A stretch of 64,000 nucleotides of DNA, taken from an uncultured Eubacteriales bacterium. GTDB taxonomy: Bacteria > Bacillota > Clostridia > Christensenellales > CAG-917. Below the pieces are notes generated by a model, which saw only the letters and a list, made by a program, of their open reading frames with translations, was not told the DNA's origin and made no database searches. The stretch spans positions 62,001-126,000 of the forward strand of contig URAF01000003.1 in the NCBI GenBank assembly GCA_900545885.1. The letters run 5' to 3'. This document shows positions 1 through 8,229 of this stretch, piece after piece (the first letter of the stretch is position 1; the number at the start of each line of letters is the position of its first letter). The position numbers and the translations under genes were made by a program.

Positions 1-1337
1 TTTGTTTGCAAACTTGCTGTTGTACACGTATTCCACGTTGACAAAGCCTTTGTCGCACCAACCCAAATAAGAATCGGTATAAGAGAAGGTTTTGCCGAAT
101 CCGTCGAGTTTGTACTCTTCGATGACGGTATAAGTGTTAAAGTTCGCGGAATAGGTCATATCGCTGATTGTGACCTCGTCGTAAAATCTCTTCCACGAAC
201 CGTTATCGTAATGTACGGTTCTGACGACATAAAATCCGTAGCTCGTTGTTTTGGCTTTCGTGACAAAACTTTCGACAGCTGTTACGGCAGAAGTGTCGGG
301 AATGCCGTCGGATACAAAATCGTAGCTGATTTGCTCAACGTTTTCAAGCTGTTGAATTTGACCGTAAACTTGCTGTACGGCACATAAAGAAGTTGTTTCG
401 CGACTTCTTCCATACGTTCCGCAAGACGCAGTATTTCTTTCTTGTCGCCCTTTTTCTGTGCGTCCACAATCTTTTCGGAAAGTTCATTGCTCTCTTTCAT
501 AAGCGCGGTGCGCTCTTTGTCGTACCATACGAGCGTGTTGTCGGGATTTTCCACATAATCTTCGGACATTGCGCTCAACACCGTTTTGCGGTTCATTCCC
601 AACTCGATTTTATTGTATCCCGCAAGCGGGTTCGCCCCGCCGCGTTGTCCGACTACGTTGATTATTGGAAGTATGAGCGCCGCAATCATAACGACAAACG
701 TTACGACGGCGACGGAAACGCTCATTGCATTGCTTATCCTTCTTTTGTCGGAAGTGATTTCGGAAGTCGAAGAGGACCACGAAAACTTGCTTGCAGCTTT
801 GCCGCCGAACACCATAGTTTTTGCACTCAACAAACCGCAACCGTCTGCCATTACGCCGCAGATGCAAAGTATTCCGACCACCAACGCGGCAATAATAAGC
901 GTTATTTCACGACATGCCAACACAAATCCCGTGAGAGATACCACGACAACCGTTGCCGCAGTCACGAACATCATAATTCTGTTGACGCGAAGCGTAATGC
1001 TCTGCACCACGAAGAAAAGGTTGAAAAAAGCAAGCGCCAAAGCCGTTGCCAGCAACACAAGCGCAAGGGTTCTTTCCGTTTCCGATGCGGACACAGAAGG
1101 AAAAACTATCGCGCATACAAGCAAAACCACCGTCACGAAAATTTGCAAGACCGCAGCCGTAAGACGCAGATTCCAAAATCTTCCCACCACGCTCATAGGC
1201 TGTTTTGCTTTGATATTTTTCTGTTTGCCCGTGTTTTCGGGTGCGTTTTGCGCCGCTTTCGCTTCGACTGCCGTGTCGTTGCTTTGCACGGTTTGCGTCG
1301 CGACTTCTACGACTGCGTTTTCGTTCTCGTTTGTCAT
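1..1337 (-). CDS. Membrane protein of unknown function, frameshifted and cut by the window edge
   Basis: I do not recognise this protein. The start at 1337 (MTNENENAVV) is preceded by a purine-rich AAGGGGAA ribosome site; an upstream in-frame ATG at 1385 has none. After a polar N-terminus come about five hydrophobic segments (roughly residues 50-170 and 205-230), then a segment reading LGMNRKTVLSAM...TLVWYD, which resembles the SmpA/BamE-type small domain, then a charged coiled-coil stretch. The frame ends at a stop at 282-284. However, the -1 frame is open from about 405 to base 1 without a stop and has sensible composition (for example QVYGQIQQLENVEQISYDF). This points to a single-base indel around 375-405, with the true protein continuing beyond the left edge. 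It could be a pseudogene or an assembly error. Confidence 0.6.
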
Positions 1338-1483
1338 CCCATTCCCCTTCCACGTCCCGCCAGACGGCGGCGACGAATAGAGCATATTGTATCTACTACA
1401 ATAGTATAATTTATTTTTTTGTCAAATATATTGATGGTTTATCATACTGCCACACCCCGGAACGTCCGCCGTATTTTTCGCAA

Positions 1484-1509
1484 CAAAAATCCCCGCTTTA
1501 TGCGGGGAT
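1484..1509 (-). terminator. Rho-independent terminator of the kinase gene
   Basis: An 8-bp stem, ATCCCCGC/GCGGGGAT (1489-1496 and 1502-1509), is followed on the minus strand by a T run. It lies just downstream of the amino acid kinase stop at 1536. Confidence 0.8.
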
Positions 1510-1535
1510 TGCAATATTACACGGTTCGGTTTCAA

Positions 1536-2366
1536 TCAGATGCCGAGGCCGATGCGGGTTGCGGGAACGTTGCCGTCCAGTATGTCCTTTATCTTGTAAC
1601 GACTGCTTGCAATCATTACCGTAGTGCCGTTTTTGAGCGGTTCTTTGATGTATTCGAGTTTGGCTCTGGCGCCCTGCGCGCCTTTGCGGGAAGCGCCCTG
1701 ACAATGCGTCTGCAAGGCTTCAACGTTTGCGATGAGCTCGTATACGTCTTTTCCGCTGACGCGCTCGATAAGCGATTTGTCGTCTTCGGGATTTGAATAT
1801 ATTCCGTCAGTCGTGGTCAGAATGAGCAAAGTCTTGCATTTGACAAGGCAAGCAATCTGGCTTGCAGTTTCGTCGTTGTCCACGCACTCTATGGCTTTGC
1901 CGCGTTCGGCACGAACTTTGATTATCTCGTGTTTGCGGTTTTCCTCGTCGCTCACGGGGTCGTTGTAGTTGACAATCGGAATGGCGTTTTGCCCGGGGCA
2001 ACGGCAAAGCATTTCGAACAGGTGTTTGCGCTTTTCCGCGTCGTTGAAATGCTGATGTTCGACAAGTATCTGTCTTACGCTGAACCTGCTGTCGATATAC
2101 TGGCGGTAAGTCTGCATCAGAATGGACTGCCCTTGTGCGGAATAGTCGGTTTTGTTTTCCTCGTCCGTTCCTCTGAGCTCCTTGCCCGTGCGCTTGATGT
2201 AGTCCAGTCTTCCGATTTCCGTTGCACCGGAAGTAACCCAGATGTAACCGGGACGGAGTTCGCGCGAAAGACGTGCGATGATGTTGTAATTCATATCCTG
2301 ATACTCGCGGTCAATCAGTGCCATAGAGCCGATTTTGCCGACGAGTTCGATGTCGAAGTTTGCCAT
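1536..2366 (-). CDS. Glutamate 5-kinase-like amino acid kinase
   Basis: This 276-residue protein has the amino-acid-kinase fold in glutamate 5-kinase order: GKIGS near residue 8, WVTSGATEIGR (phosphate/substrate loop), QGQSILMQTY, PIVNYNDPVSDEE (the family's PIINEND motif), VDNDETASQIA and LTTTDGIYSNP. Glutamate 5-kinase makes gamma-glutamyl phosphate, the first step to proline. The match is divergent: FGDND is VDNDE and GTGGM is replaced by HCQGASRKGAQG. There is no PUA domain and no proA beside it, so the substrate may differ. The start at 2366 (MANFDIEL) has a GAGGT ribosome site; the open frame extends upstream without one. The gene is monocistronic, with its own promoter and terminator. 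Confidence 0.7.
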   Translation of the reverse strand: MANFDIELVGKIGSMALIDREYQDMNYNIIARLSRELRPGYIWVTSGATEIGRLDYIKRTGKELRGTDEENKTDYSAQGQSILMQTYRQYIDSRFSVRQILVEHQHFNDAEKRKHLFEMLCRCPGQNAIPIVNYNDPVSDEENRKHEIIKVRAERGKAIECVDNDETASQIACLVKCKTLLILTTTDGIYSNPEDDKSLIERVSGKDVYELIANVEALQTHCQGASRKGAQGARAKLEYIKEPLKNGTTVMIASSRYKIKDILDGNVPATRIGLGI

Positions 2367-2389
2367 ATCAACCTCAATACGGAAAAATC

Positions 2390-2403
2390 GCCGCCGAAGC
2401 GGC
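2390..2403 (-). promoter_or_regulatory. UUCG-capped hairpin in the 5' leader of the kinase gene
   Basis: On the minus strand GCCGC-TTCG-GCGGC forms a stable tetraloop hairpin directly after the predicted transcription start. It may protect the 5' end of the mRNA; its function is inferred. Confidence 0.45.
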
Positions 2404-2409
2404 AATTCG

Positions 2410-2438
2410 ATTATATTATATGTCGTTGCACTTTGCAA
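2410..2438 (-). promoter_or_regulatory. Sigma-A-type promoter of the kinase gene
   Basis: TTGCAA (2438-2433), 17 bp, TATAAT (2415-2410), reading leftwards toward the start at 2366. Confidence 0.75.
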
Positions 2439-2502
2439 GCGATTGCCGCGTTGCGCACCCAACAAAGCAAGTTAACGCGCCGAAATAACGGCTTAAAAAC
2501 GG

Positions 2503-2525
2503 AAAAGGACGGCATATGCCGTCCT
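2503..2525 (-). terminator. Terminator of the surface lipoprotein gene
   Basis: A perfect palindromic stem AGGACGGCAT/ATGCCGTCCT (2506-2525), followed on the minus strand by TTTTCCGTTTTT. Confidence 0.75.
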
Positions 2526-2618
2526 CTCTGCGTTATAAAATCGATTGCCGCGGTTTGGTCGCAATTTGCCGATGTTCCGCTTTGTTCGGTTGACCTGAAA
2601 TTTCGACGTCGCGCGTTT

Positions 2619-5114
2619 TTACGCCTGTTCGCCGCCCTCTTCTCCGCCTTCGGAGTCGCCTTGAACGTGTTCGGCGATGAGATGCAATTCGGATTTGCCG
2701 TCTACGGTGACAACCGTCCATACGTCTCTGTCAAGGTCGAAATTGTCTTCGCCGAGTATCCAGCTGCTGTCCGCATATTTTGCAGACTCGATTGCGCTTG
2801 CGCCTTCGACTTTGGTCAAATCGAACGCGGGGTCTTCATCCGTTGCTCCGACCGTTGCGGTGTTGAGCGTAACGGAACTTTCTTTTGCGAAATAGCTCTT
2901 TTCGACTTTACCGTTCGCGCTGATTACACCCGCCACGAAACCGAGGGAGCATTCTGCCGTTTCGGGTGCGCTGACCGTTATGCTTACATTCACAAACGCA
3001 CGGCTTACGGACACGGTATCCGCTTGACCTACGACTCCGCCCGCTTTGACTTCTGCATTTTCACCCGTTGCGGTGAGTTTGATTTTGCCCGTAACATGCG
3101 ACGAAGAGATGTTTCCGCGCGTTCCGCCCGTACCCGTGCTGTATCCCGCTATGCCGCCGACATAGGCTTTGCTTGCAACGGAGATTTCCATATCCGCCGC
3201 CGCTCTGCAATCGGAAAGAACGGTTTCGTTGTGTCCGAGCATTACGCCCGCATACACGGTATTCGCGCTCACGTAGATTTCGTTCGTGACATCTGCTTTG
3301 CCGTCCGCGTAGCACTTGGACATCTTACCCCATTTGGCAAGTCCCGCAAACGCTCCGACATATGCGGTGCCGCCGTTCGCGGCAACATTGAGCTTTTGAA
3401 CAACAACACCGTTTGCATCGAAATTCACGGCGTCCGCATATCCTGCAAGTCCGCCTGCATACATGCGTGCCGCGGTCACCGCCATATCAAGCGTAACCTT
3501 GTTGCTTGTGACAGCACTTGCGACTTTGTTCGCGGGTGCAACGGCTTTACCTATTATACCGCCTGCATACACGGTGTCCGCCGAGAAAGTCGCGTTTACG
3601 TTCACCGTGCAGTTGTTGATGGTCGTTCCGACCGCGCTCTCCGCCGCAACACCGCCGATATACAGCGATTTGTCGGAAAGCACAAGCGCTCCGTCGGTCA
3701 CGTTGAACGTGACTTCGCAACCGTCTACCGTACCCGCATTGTACGCCGCAATGCCGCCGACGCGCACAACATTCGCCTCAACCGCGGAAAAGTCCGCCGC
3801 CGTCAGGTTGCATTCGAAAACGACGTTGCTTATCGTGCCTTCGTTTGCCGCGATAAAGCCCATATACTCTCCCGCCGCGGGAGCATACGTGATTTTGTGT
3901 TTAGAAGATGTCGCCTCGTCATATCCGTCCAGCGTACCTTTGAAAGGATTTTCCTTGCTGTACAGCGGAGCGATTGTTCCGAAGTTGACGTCTTCCGTCA
4001 CGTAAATGTGCGCTTTCTGATACGCCTCTTTAACGGACGGATTTTCGCTTGTAATCGCGGCGTTTATTTCCGCGGCAAGTGCCGCCATATCCGTCGAAGA
4101 GTTGATTTCTATTCTCTTGACCCACTTCGCGTAAAGCGTAAGCGTGGAATTTTCTTCATTGACGAGCTCTTTCGTTACTTTGGTTGCCGCCTTGTTGTCC
4201 TCTGCGTTTTCGTCAAAGAACACGAATTCTACTTCGGAACGCACTTCTTCTCCGTCATCGTTTTTGCTCGTTACAACATAGTACCAGTAGCAGAAATCGT
4301 ATCCGTCACGCGTCACCGTGGGGACTTTGCTCAAAAGAACGTTGTCGTTCTGTTTGATTTCAACATGGCCGGAAGAAGTAGTTTCGCCAAGCTCGTCTGC
4401 TTTGAAATACACCGTATAATCGGGAAGTTGGCTGTAAAACTTGGGATAAAGCGTAAGCGTGCGGGGAACGGTGTATTTGCCCGACAACACAACGCTTGTG
4501 GCACCTTTGGACGCCCACTGCGTAAGCGGAACTTCGACTTCTTTGCCGTCCACGGTGTCAAGATAGTACCAGTACACGAAATAGTCGTTTTCGTCGGTGG
4601 TGGTGGGAATTGCTATTGTTGCCGAATCGGAGTCGAATGTCGTGACAAATTTTCCGTCCTCGGGAACGGACACCGTATGTCCGTCCTGATACGTCCATTT
4701 ACCGTCTGTAAGGAAAGACGTGATGTCGTGCGTATAGGTGATGGGCGTATAATGCGCCGTAAGTTTGAGGTTGGACGTCACGCGGTCGGTGTCGAAGTGG
4801 AACTCGTTGTCGTCCGATGTCTGCCAGTAATCGAACTTATACCCTGTTTTTGAGGGTTTCGCCTCTTCGCCGTTCTTGTTGGTAGGCGGAGAAATGAGCG
4901 AACCGTATTTTACGCTTGTGAGGTTGTACTCCGAAAAATCAGTAAGGCCGCCGTTGGAGTCGAAGGTAACGGTAAACGTGGCGTCGGACAGTTCTCCGTC
5001 GCCGTTACCGCCTCCGCCCGTGCCGCCGGAAGTCGGATTGCAAGCCGCAAGCGTAACTGCGGTTATTGCCGCAAGTACGAAAACCAACAGAAGTCTGAAC
5101 AAAGATTTCTTCAT
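2619..5114 (-). CDS. Large surface lipoprotein with InlB B-like and GLUG-type repeats
   Basis: An 831-residue lipoprotein. Residues 1-25 form a signal peptide ending in the lipobox LAAC, followed by a Gly-rich spacer. Two InlB B/Listeria-Bacteroides-type repeats follow (VTFDSNGG...GYKFDYW and YTVYFKADELG...GYDFCYWYY). From about residue 350 there is a long Gly/Ala-rich region of repeated GGIAAY/GGIIGK/GGLAGY units separated by about 35-45 residues, typical of GLUG-type beta-solenoid repeats. The tail is acidic (QGDSEGGEEGGEQA). Such proteins are anchored outside the membrane and usually bind surfaces or glycans; I see no catalytic domain. It stands alone between its own promoter and terminator. 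The ribosome site at the start is weak. Confidence 0.8.
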   Translation of the reverse strand: MKKSLFRLLLVFVLAAITAVTLAACNPTSGGTGGGGNGDGELSDATFTVTFDSNGGLTDFSEYNLTSVKYGSLISPPTNKNGEEAKPSKTGYKFDYWQTSDDNEFHFDTDRVTSNLKLTAHYTPITYTHDITSFLTDGKWTYQDGHTVSVPEDGKFVTTFDSDSATIAIPTTTDENDYFVYWYYLDTVDGKEVEVPLTQWASKGATSVVLSGKYTVPRTLTLYPKFYSQLPDYTVYFKADELGETTSSGHVEIKQNDNVLLSKVPTVTRDGYDFCYWYYVVTSKNDDGEEVRSEVEFVFFDENAEDNKAATKVTKELVNEENSTLTLYAKWVKRIEINSSTDMAALAAEINAAITSENPSVKEAYQKAHIYVTEDVNFGTIAPLYSKENPFKGTLDGYDEATSSKHKITYAPAAGEYMGFIAANEGTISNVVFECNLTAADFSAVEANVVRVGGIAAYNAGTVDGCEVTFNVTDGALVLSDKSLYIGGVAAESAVGTTINNCTVNVNATFSADTVYAGGIIGKAVAPANKVASAVTSNKVTLDMAVTAARMYAGGLAGYADAVNFDANGVVVQKLNVAANGGTAYVGAFAGLAKWGKMSKCYADGKADVTNEIYVSANTVYAGVMLGHNETVLSDCRAAADMEISVASKAYVGGIAGYSTGTGGTRGNISSSHVTGKIKLTATGENAEVKAGGVVGQADTVSVSRAFVNVSITVSAPETAECSLGFVAGVISANGKVEKSYFAKESSVTLNTATVGATDEDPAFDLTKVEGASAIESAKYADSSWILGEDNFDLDRDVWTVVTVDGKSELHLIAEHVQGDSEGGEEGGEQA

Positions 5115-5161
5115 AAGTTCTTAATCCCCGATACGGATATAGTTTTTAATATATTGAATAC

Positions 5162-5189
5162 ATTATACCATTTCGGACGTTAATTTCAA
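5162..5189 (-). promoter_or_regulatory. Promoter of the surface lipoprotein gene
   Basis: TTGAAA (5189-5184), 16 bp, extended TGG-TATAAT (5167-5162) on the minus strand, about 50 bases ahead of the start codon. Confidence 0.7.
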
Positions 5190-5240
5190 CTTAAATTTGC
5201 CGAAAGCGGGTCTGCCGTCCGATTTTAATGCAACAATATG

Positions 5241-5268
5241 CGAAAAGTCCGCCGAAACGGACTTTTCG
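5241..5268. terminator. Probable terminator downstream of the M28 peptidase gene
   Basis: An 11-bp stem CGAAAAGTCCG/CGGACTTTTCG lies 32 bases after the peptidase stop. The T-rich arm is part of the stem and no long T run follows, so efficiency is uncertain. Confidence 0.55.
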
Positions 5269-5299
5269 AAGCGGTTGACCGCCTGTTAATTTGATTGAT

Positions 5300-6727
5300 T
5301 TATTCCTCGTCGCTTTCGATTTCGGCTTCAAGATAAACCTTTTCTTCCTTTGCGGCGCTGTCCGCGGTCGCGGTTTCGACGGGTGCGACTTCGGACTTGC
5401 TTTCCGCCGCCTTTTCCGCTTTTATTCCGCGCTTGAAGTTTTCCAGTTCGCCGATTTTATCCACGGCACGCAGGACGACGTCGAGTCCGAGATGCACCGT
5501 GTCGACGTCAAAGCGTTCCGCTACGTCGTAGAACGTGTGATAGTACTGCGTAAGAACGGGGTTCTGTGCCGCAAACGTTATGCTCTTGACGCCAGCTTTG
5601 GTCATAGGCGTGGAGTCGCAGCCGCCGACGGGGTTGGCGATGTTGCCGGGCTTGTCGATACCCGCCTCTTTCATCGCGTCGAGCATAATGGTTTCGAGGT
5701 CCTTGTCGAACTTGGTGAACTGCCAGGTGTCGCCGTGTACGACTTCGAAATAATCCTTGTCCGCAACGGAGTCGATGTTGATGTTGTAGCAGTTTTCGAG
5801 AATTGCCTCGCCCTTGTGTTTTCTTGTGAACGCAATCGAGCCGCGCAGACCTGCTTCTTCCGAACCGCAGTTGAAGTCGATGATACGGCAGCCTTTGGGC
5901 ATTTTGTCGGGGTTTTCCTTGTAGTATTTTGCCGCGGCAAACGCGATACCGATACCCGTTGCGTTGTCCATAGCGCCGGGAGACGCCGTGCGGGGGTTCT
6001 TGTCCGCCCAGAGCGTAACGAGGAAGCAACCGGGGATTACGAACACCGCAAGCAAAACGTAAAGCGCGATTTTGAAGGTCGCGACGTTTGACAGAGTTTC
6101 CATCATCGTGATGTACTCTCCCTGCGTAAGGTCGGTGGGGGTTGCGTAAACGTACTTGCAGTAAATGATGAACATCGCAAGCGAAGTCAAGGTAAGGAAC
6201 AGGAACGCGAAAATGCCGATACCCATTTTGATAAAAACGGGAACGGGACTTTTTGCCGCGAGCGACGAATGTTTCCAGTTCCAGCTGGTGTCGGTGTGCG
6301 CCGAAAGGATTACGGTGTAATCGTACTTCCCGTCGGGAGGCAGAATTTCGCCGTACACGTTCTGCGAAACTTCCTGATGGAACGCCGCGTCAAACCAGGT
6401 TTTGTAAAGGAACACGCTGCAAATGAGCCATACCCAGGTTGCAAGGCACAGGAAGAATACCAGTCCGTAAAGCTGTTCGAAATACATCATTACGGCGCAG
6501 ATTATTCCCACCCACCCCGCATAAGGTATACCGCCTATGCTGGCACGGGGCGAAACGAGGAACTTCTCTTTCACGGGTTTGACGCCGATGCTTTCGAGTT
6601 TGCCTGCCATAAAGTCGGCGAATTTCTTTTCGCCTTCCGACCCCGGCAGACGGGACCCGATGTCGTTTGCGGCGGTTTCGACAATGCCGAAAGCTTCGTC
6701 CGCATAGGGTTTGAGTTCTTTTCTCAT
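5300..6727 (-). CDS. Membrane-embedded M28-family zinc peptidase
   Basis: A 475-residue zinc exopeptidase-like protein. The metal-ligand motifs of family M28 are visible: SAHTDT near residue 142, GAMDNATG near 247, and GSEEAGLRG with the catalytic/metal Glu pair near 285; a later HTFYDVAE supplies a further His. Oddly, hydrophobic segments are inserted: two before the first motif (about 75-120) and two (about 165-230) between the first and second metal motifs. The peptidase domain is therefore split by membrane spans. The C-terminal 45 residues are acidic, Ala/Glu-rich low complexity. It lies downstream of serS on the same strand after a 133-base gap and may be co-transcribed with it. The substrate is unknown. 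Confidence 0.8.
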   Translation of the reverse strand: MRKELKPYADEAFGIVETAANDIGSRLPGSEGEKKFADFMAGKLESIGVKPVKEKFLVSPRASIGGIPYAGWVGIICAVMMYFEQLYGLVFFLCLATWVWLICSVFLYKTWFDAAFHQEVSQNVYGEILPPDGKYDYTVILSAHTDTSWNWKHSSLAAKSPVPVFIKMGIGIFAFLFLTLTSLAMFIIYCKYVYATPTDLTQGEYITMMETLSNVATFKIALYVLLAVFVIPGCFLVTLWADKNPRTASPGAMDNATGIGIAFAAAKYYKENPDKMPKGCRIIDFNCGSEEAGLRGSIAFTRKHKGEAILENCYNINIDSVADKDYFEVVHGDTWQFTKFDKDLETIMLDAMKEAGIDKPGNIANPVGGCDSTPMTKAGVKSITFAAQNPVLTQYYHTFYDVAERFDVDTVHLGLDVVLRAVDKIGELENFKRGIKAEKAAESKSEVAPVETATADSAAKEEKVYLEAEIESDEE

Positions 6728-6746
6728 ATATCCTCCATTTGTCCGA

Positions 6747-6841
6747 CCGACGGGCGAACGGACTGTTTATATTTTCCTTCCGTTCCGCTATTTGCGGAGC
6801 GCCTCGGCAACGCCACAGGCGTTTCCGACGGGCGAACGGAC
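6747..6841. repeat. Pair of 17-bp direct repeats between serS and the peptidase gene
   Basis: The identical 17-mer CCGACGGGCGAACGGAC occurs at 6747-6763 and 6825-6841. Between them are a small stem (CCGC/GCGG) and a GCCTCGGCAACGCC stretch. No coding function is seen. Confidence 0.6.
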
Positions 6842-6860
6842 GGTTTTATGTTGCGTAATG

Positions 6861-8144
6861 TTATTTACCTATGAATTCTATGCCGCCCAGCCACTTGCGC
6901 AGTACTTCGGGTACGGTTACCGTGCCGTCTGCGTTCTGGAACTGTTCGACGATTGCGGGTATAAGTCTGGACGTTGCAAGTCCGCTGCCGTTCAGAGTGT
7001 GTACGTATGCGGGTTTGCCCGTCTTGGAGTCGCGGTAACGGGTGTTGTTGCGGCGCGCCTGATAATCGTTTGCGTTGGATACGGAGCTGCATTCCTTGTA
7101 AATGCCCATGCTGGGAATCCACAGTTCCACGTCGTAAGTTCTTGCCATGGACGCCGAGCAGTCGCCTGCCGCAAGTTTGGAAACACGGAAATGCAATCCG
7201 AGTTTTTCGACGAGCGCCGCGGCTTTGTTCACGAGTTCCTCAAAGGCTTCCATGCTGTGTTCGGGGTGCGCGTACTGCACCATTTCCACTTTGTTGAACT
7301 GGTGACCGCGAATCATACCGCGTTCTTCCGCTCTCGCGCTGCCCGCCTCTTTGCGGTAGCAGGGAGTGTATGCAAAGAACTTCATCGGAAGTTTGCTTTC
7401 GTCGATTATTTCGCCCGCGTACATATTGACCAGTGCGGTTTCCGCGGTGGGCAACATAAATCTGTTGCGGTGTCTGTCCTCGTCGCAGTCAAGCCAGTAA
7501 ACCTCGTCGCTGAATTTGGGGAACTGACCTGCGCCGAAACCGCAGTCGTAATTGAGTTGGTGAGGAGGAAGAATGAACTCGTAACCGTCTCTCAGGTGCT
7601 CTTCGATAAAATAGTTGAGCAGCGCCCATTCCAGTCTTGCGCCCATACCGCGGTAAATCCAGAAACCGTTGCCGCTGAGCTTGACGCCGCGTTCGTAATC
7701 GATAAGACCGAGCGAAGTGCAAAGGTCGACGTGGTTTTTGAGCGGGAAATCGAACACGGGTTTTTCACCGACGATTTTCACAACCTGATTGTTTTCCTTT
7801 TCACCGGGGAGCAGGTCGGGGTCGGGCATGTTGGGCAGACGGGACAGAAAATCGGAAATGCGTTCGACAAGCGCGTTGATTTCGGCGTCGCCTTCGGCAA
7901 TGCGGTCGCCGATTTCTCTCATTTCTTCGAAAATGGGTTCAACGGGTTTGCCTTCCTTTTTGAGTTTGGGGATTTCCGCCGAAACCTTGTTGCGTCTGGC
8001 TTTGAGCTGTTCGACGTTGTTTATTGCGGCTTTTCTTTCGTTGTCCCACGCTATAACCTGCGTGAAATCGACTTCACAGCCCTTTTTCGCAAGAGCCGCC
8101 GCCACTTCTTCGGGATTTTGTTTGATTCTTACGATGTCTAACAT
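6861..8144 (-). CDS. serS: Seryl-tRNA synthetase
   Basis: A 427-residue class II synthetase that charges tRNA-Ser with serine; the length is normal for the family. The N-terminus MLDIVRIKQNPEEVAAALAKKG begins the tRNA-binding coiled-coil arm (to about residue 110). The catalytic core contains the motif 2 region CYRKEAGSARAEERGMIRGHQF and the C-terminal motif 3 region NGSGLATSRLIPAIVEQFQ. A GAGAGGA ribosome site precedes the start. It lies 85 bases downstream of leuS on the same strand and is probably co-transcribed with it; no T-box leader is visible in the gap, only two small GC hairpins. Confidence 0.97.
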   Translation of the reverse strand: MLDIVRIKQNPEEVAAALAKKGCEVDFTQVIAWDNERKAAINNVEQLKARRNKVSAEIPKLKKEGKPVEPIFEEMREIGDRIAEGDAEINALVERISDFLSRLPNMPDPDLLPGEKENNQVVKIVGEKPVFDFPLKNHVDLCTSLGLIDYERGVKLSGNGFWIYRGMGARLEWALLNYFIEEHLRDGYEFILPPHQLNYDCGFGAGQFPKFSDEVYWLDCDEDRHRNRFMLPTAETALVNMYAGEIIDESKLPMKFFAYTPCYRKEAGSARAEERGMIRGHQFNKVEMVQYAHPEHSMEAFEELVNKAAALVEKLGLHFRVSKLAAGDCSASMARTYDVELWIPSMGIYKECSSVSNANDYQARRNNTRYRDSKTGKPAYVHTLNGSGLATSRLIPAIVEQFQNADGTVTVPEVLRKWLGGIEFIGK

Positions 8145-8229
8145 ATATTCCTCTCATTGCGCCTCTCGGCGCGGTGCGGAAGACTTCCTTCCGCATTTGA
8201 CTTGCAAAATTAATGCTTAATAACAGACC

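Noticed and set aside
370..405. Programmed -1 frameshift in the first gene
   Set aside because: No X-XXY-YYZ slippery heptamer or strong downstream hairpin is visible; an indel is simpler.
1929..4853. Long plus-strand open frame of 974 codons opposite the surface lipoprotein and kinase genes
   Set aside because: It is antisense to two well-supported genes, its protein is Arg/Cys/Val-rich without domains, and it has no ribosome site. The same reasoning removes other long antisense frames, for example 8296-10659, 18277-21171, 36567-38039, 42793-44625 and 45681-47501.
8145..8229. T-box or other riboswitch before serS, or before leuS (10651-10768)
   Set aside because: Both gaps are too short, and the T-box sequence near GGGTGGNACCGCG is absent. 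Only small GC hairpins are seen.
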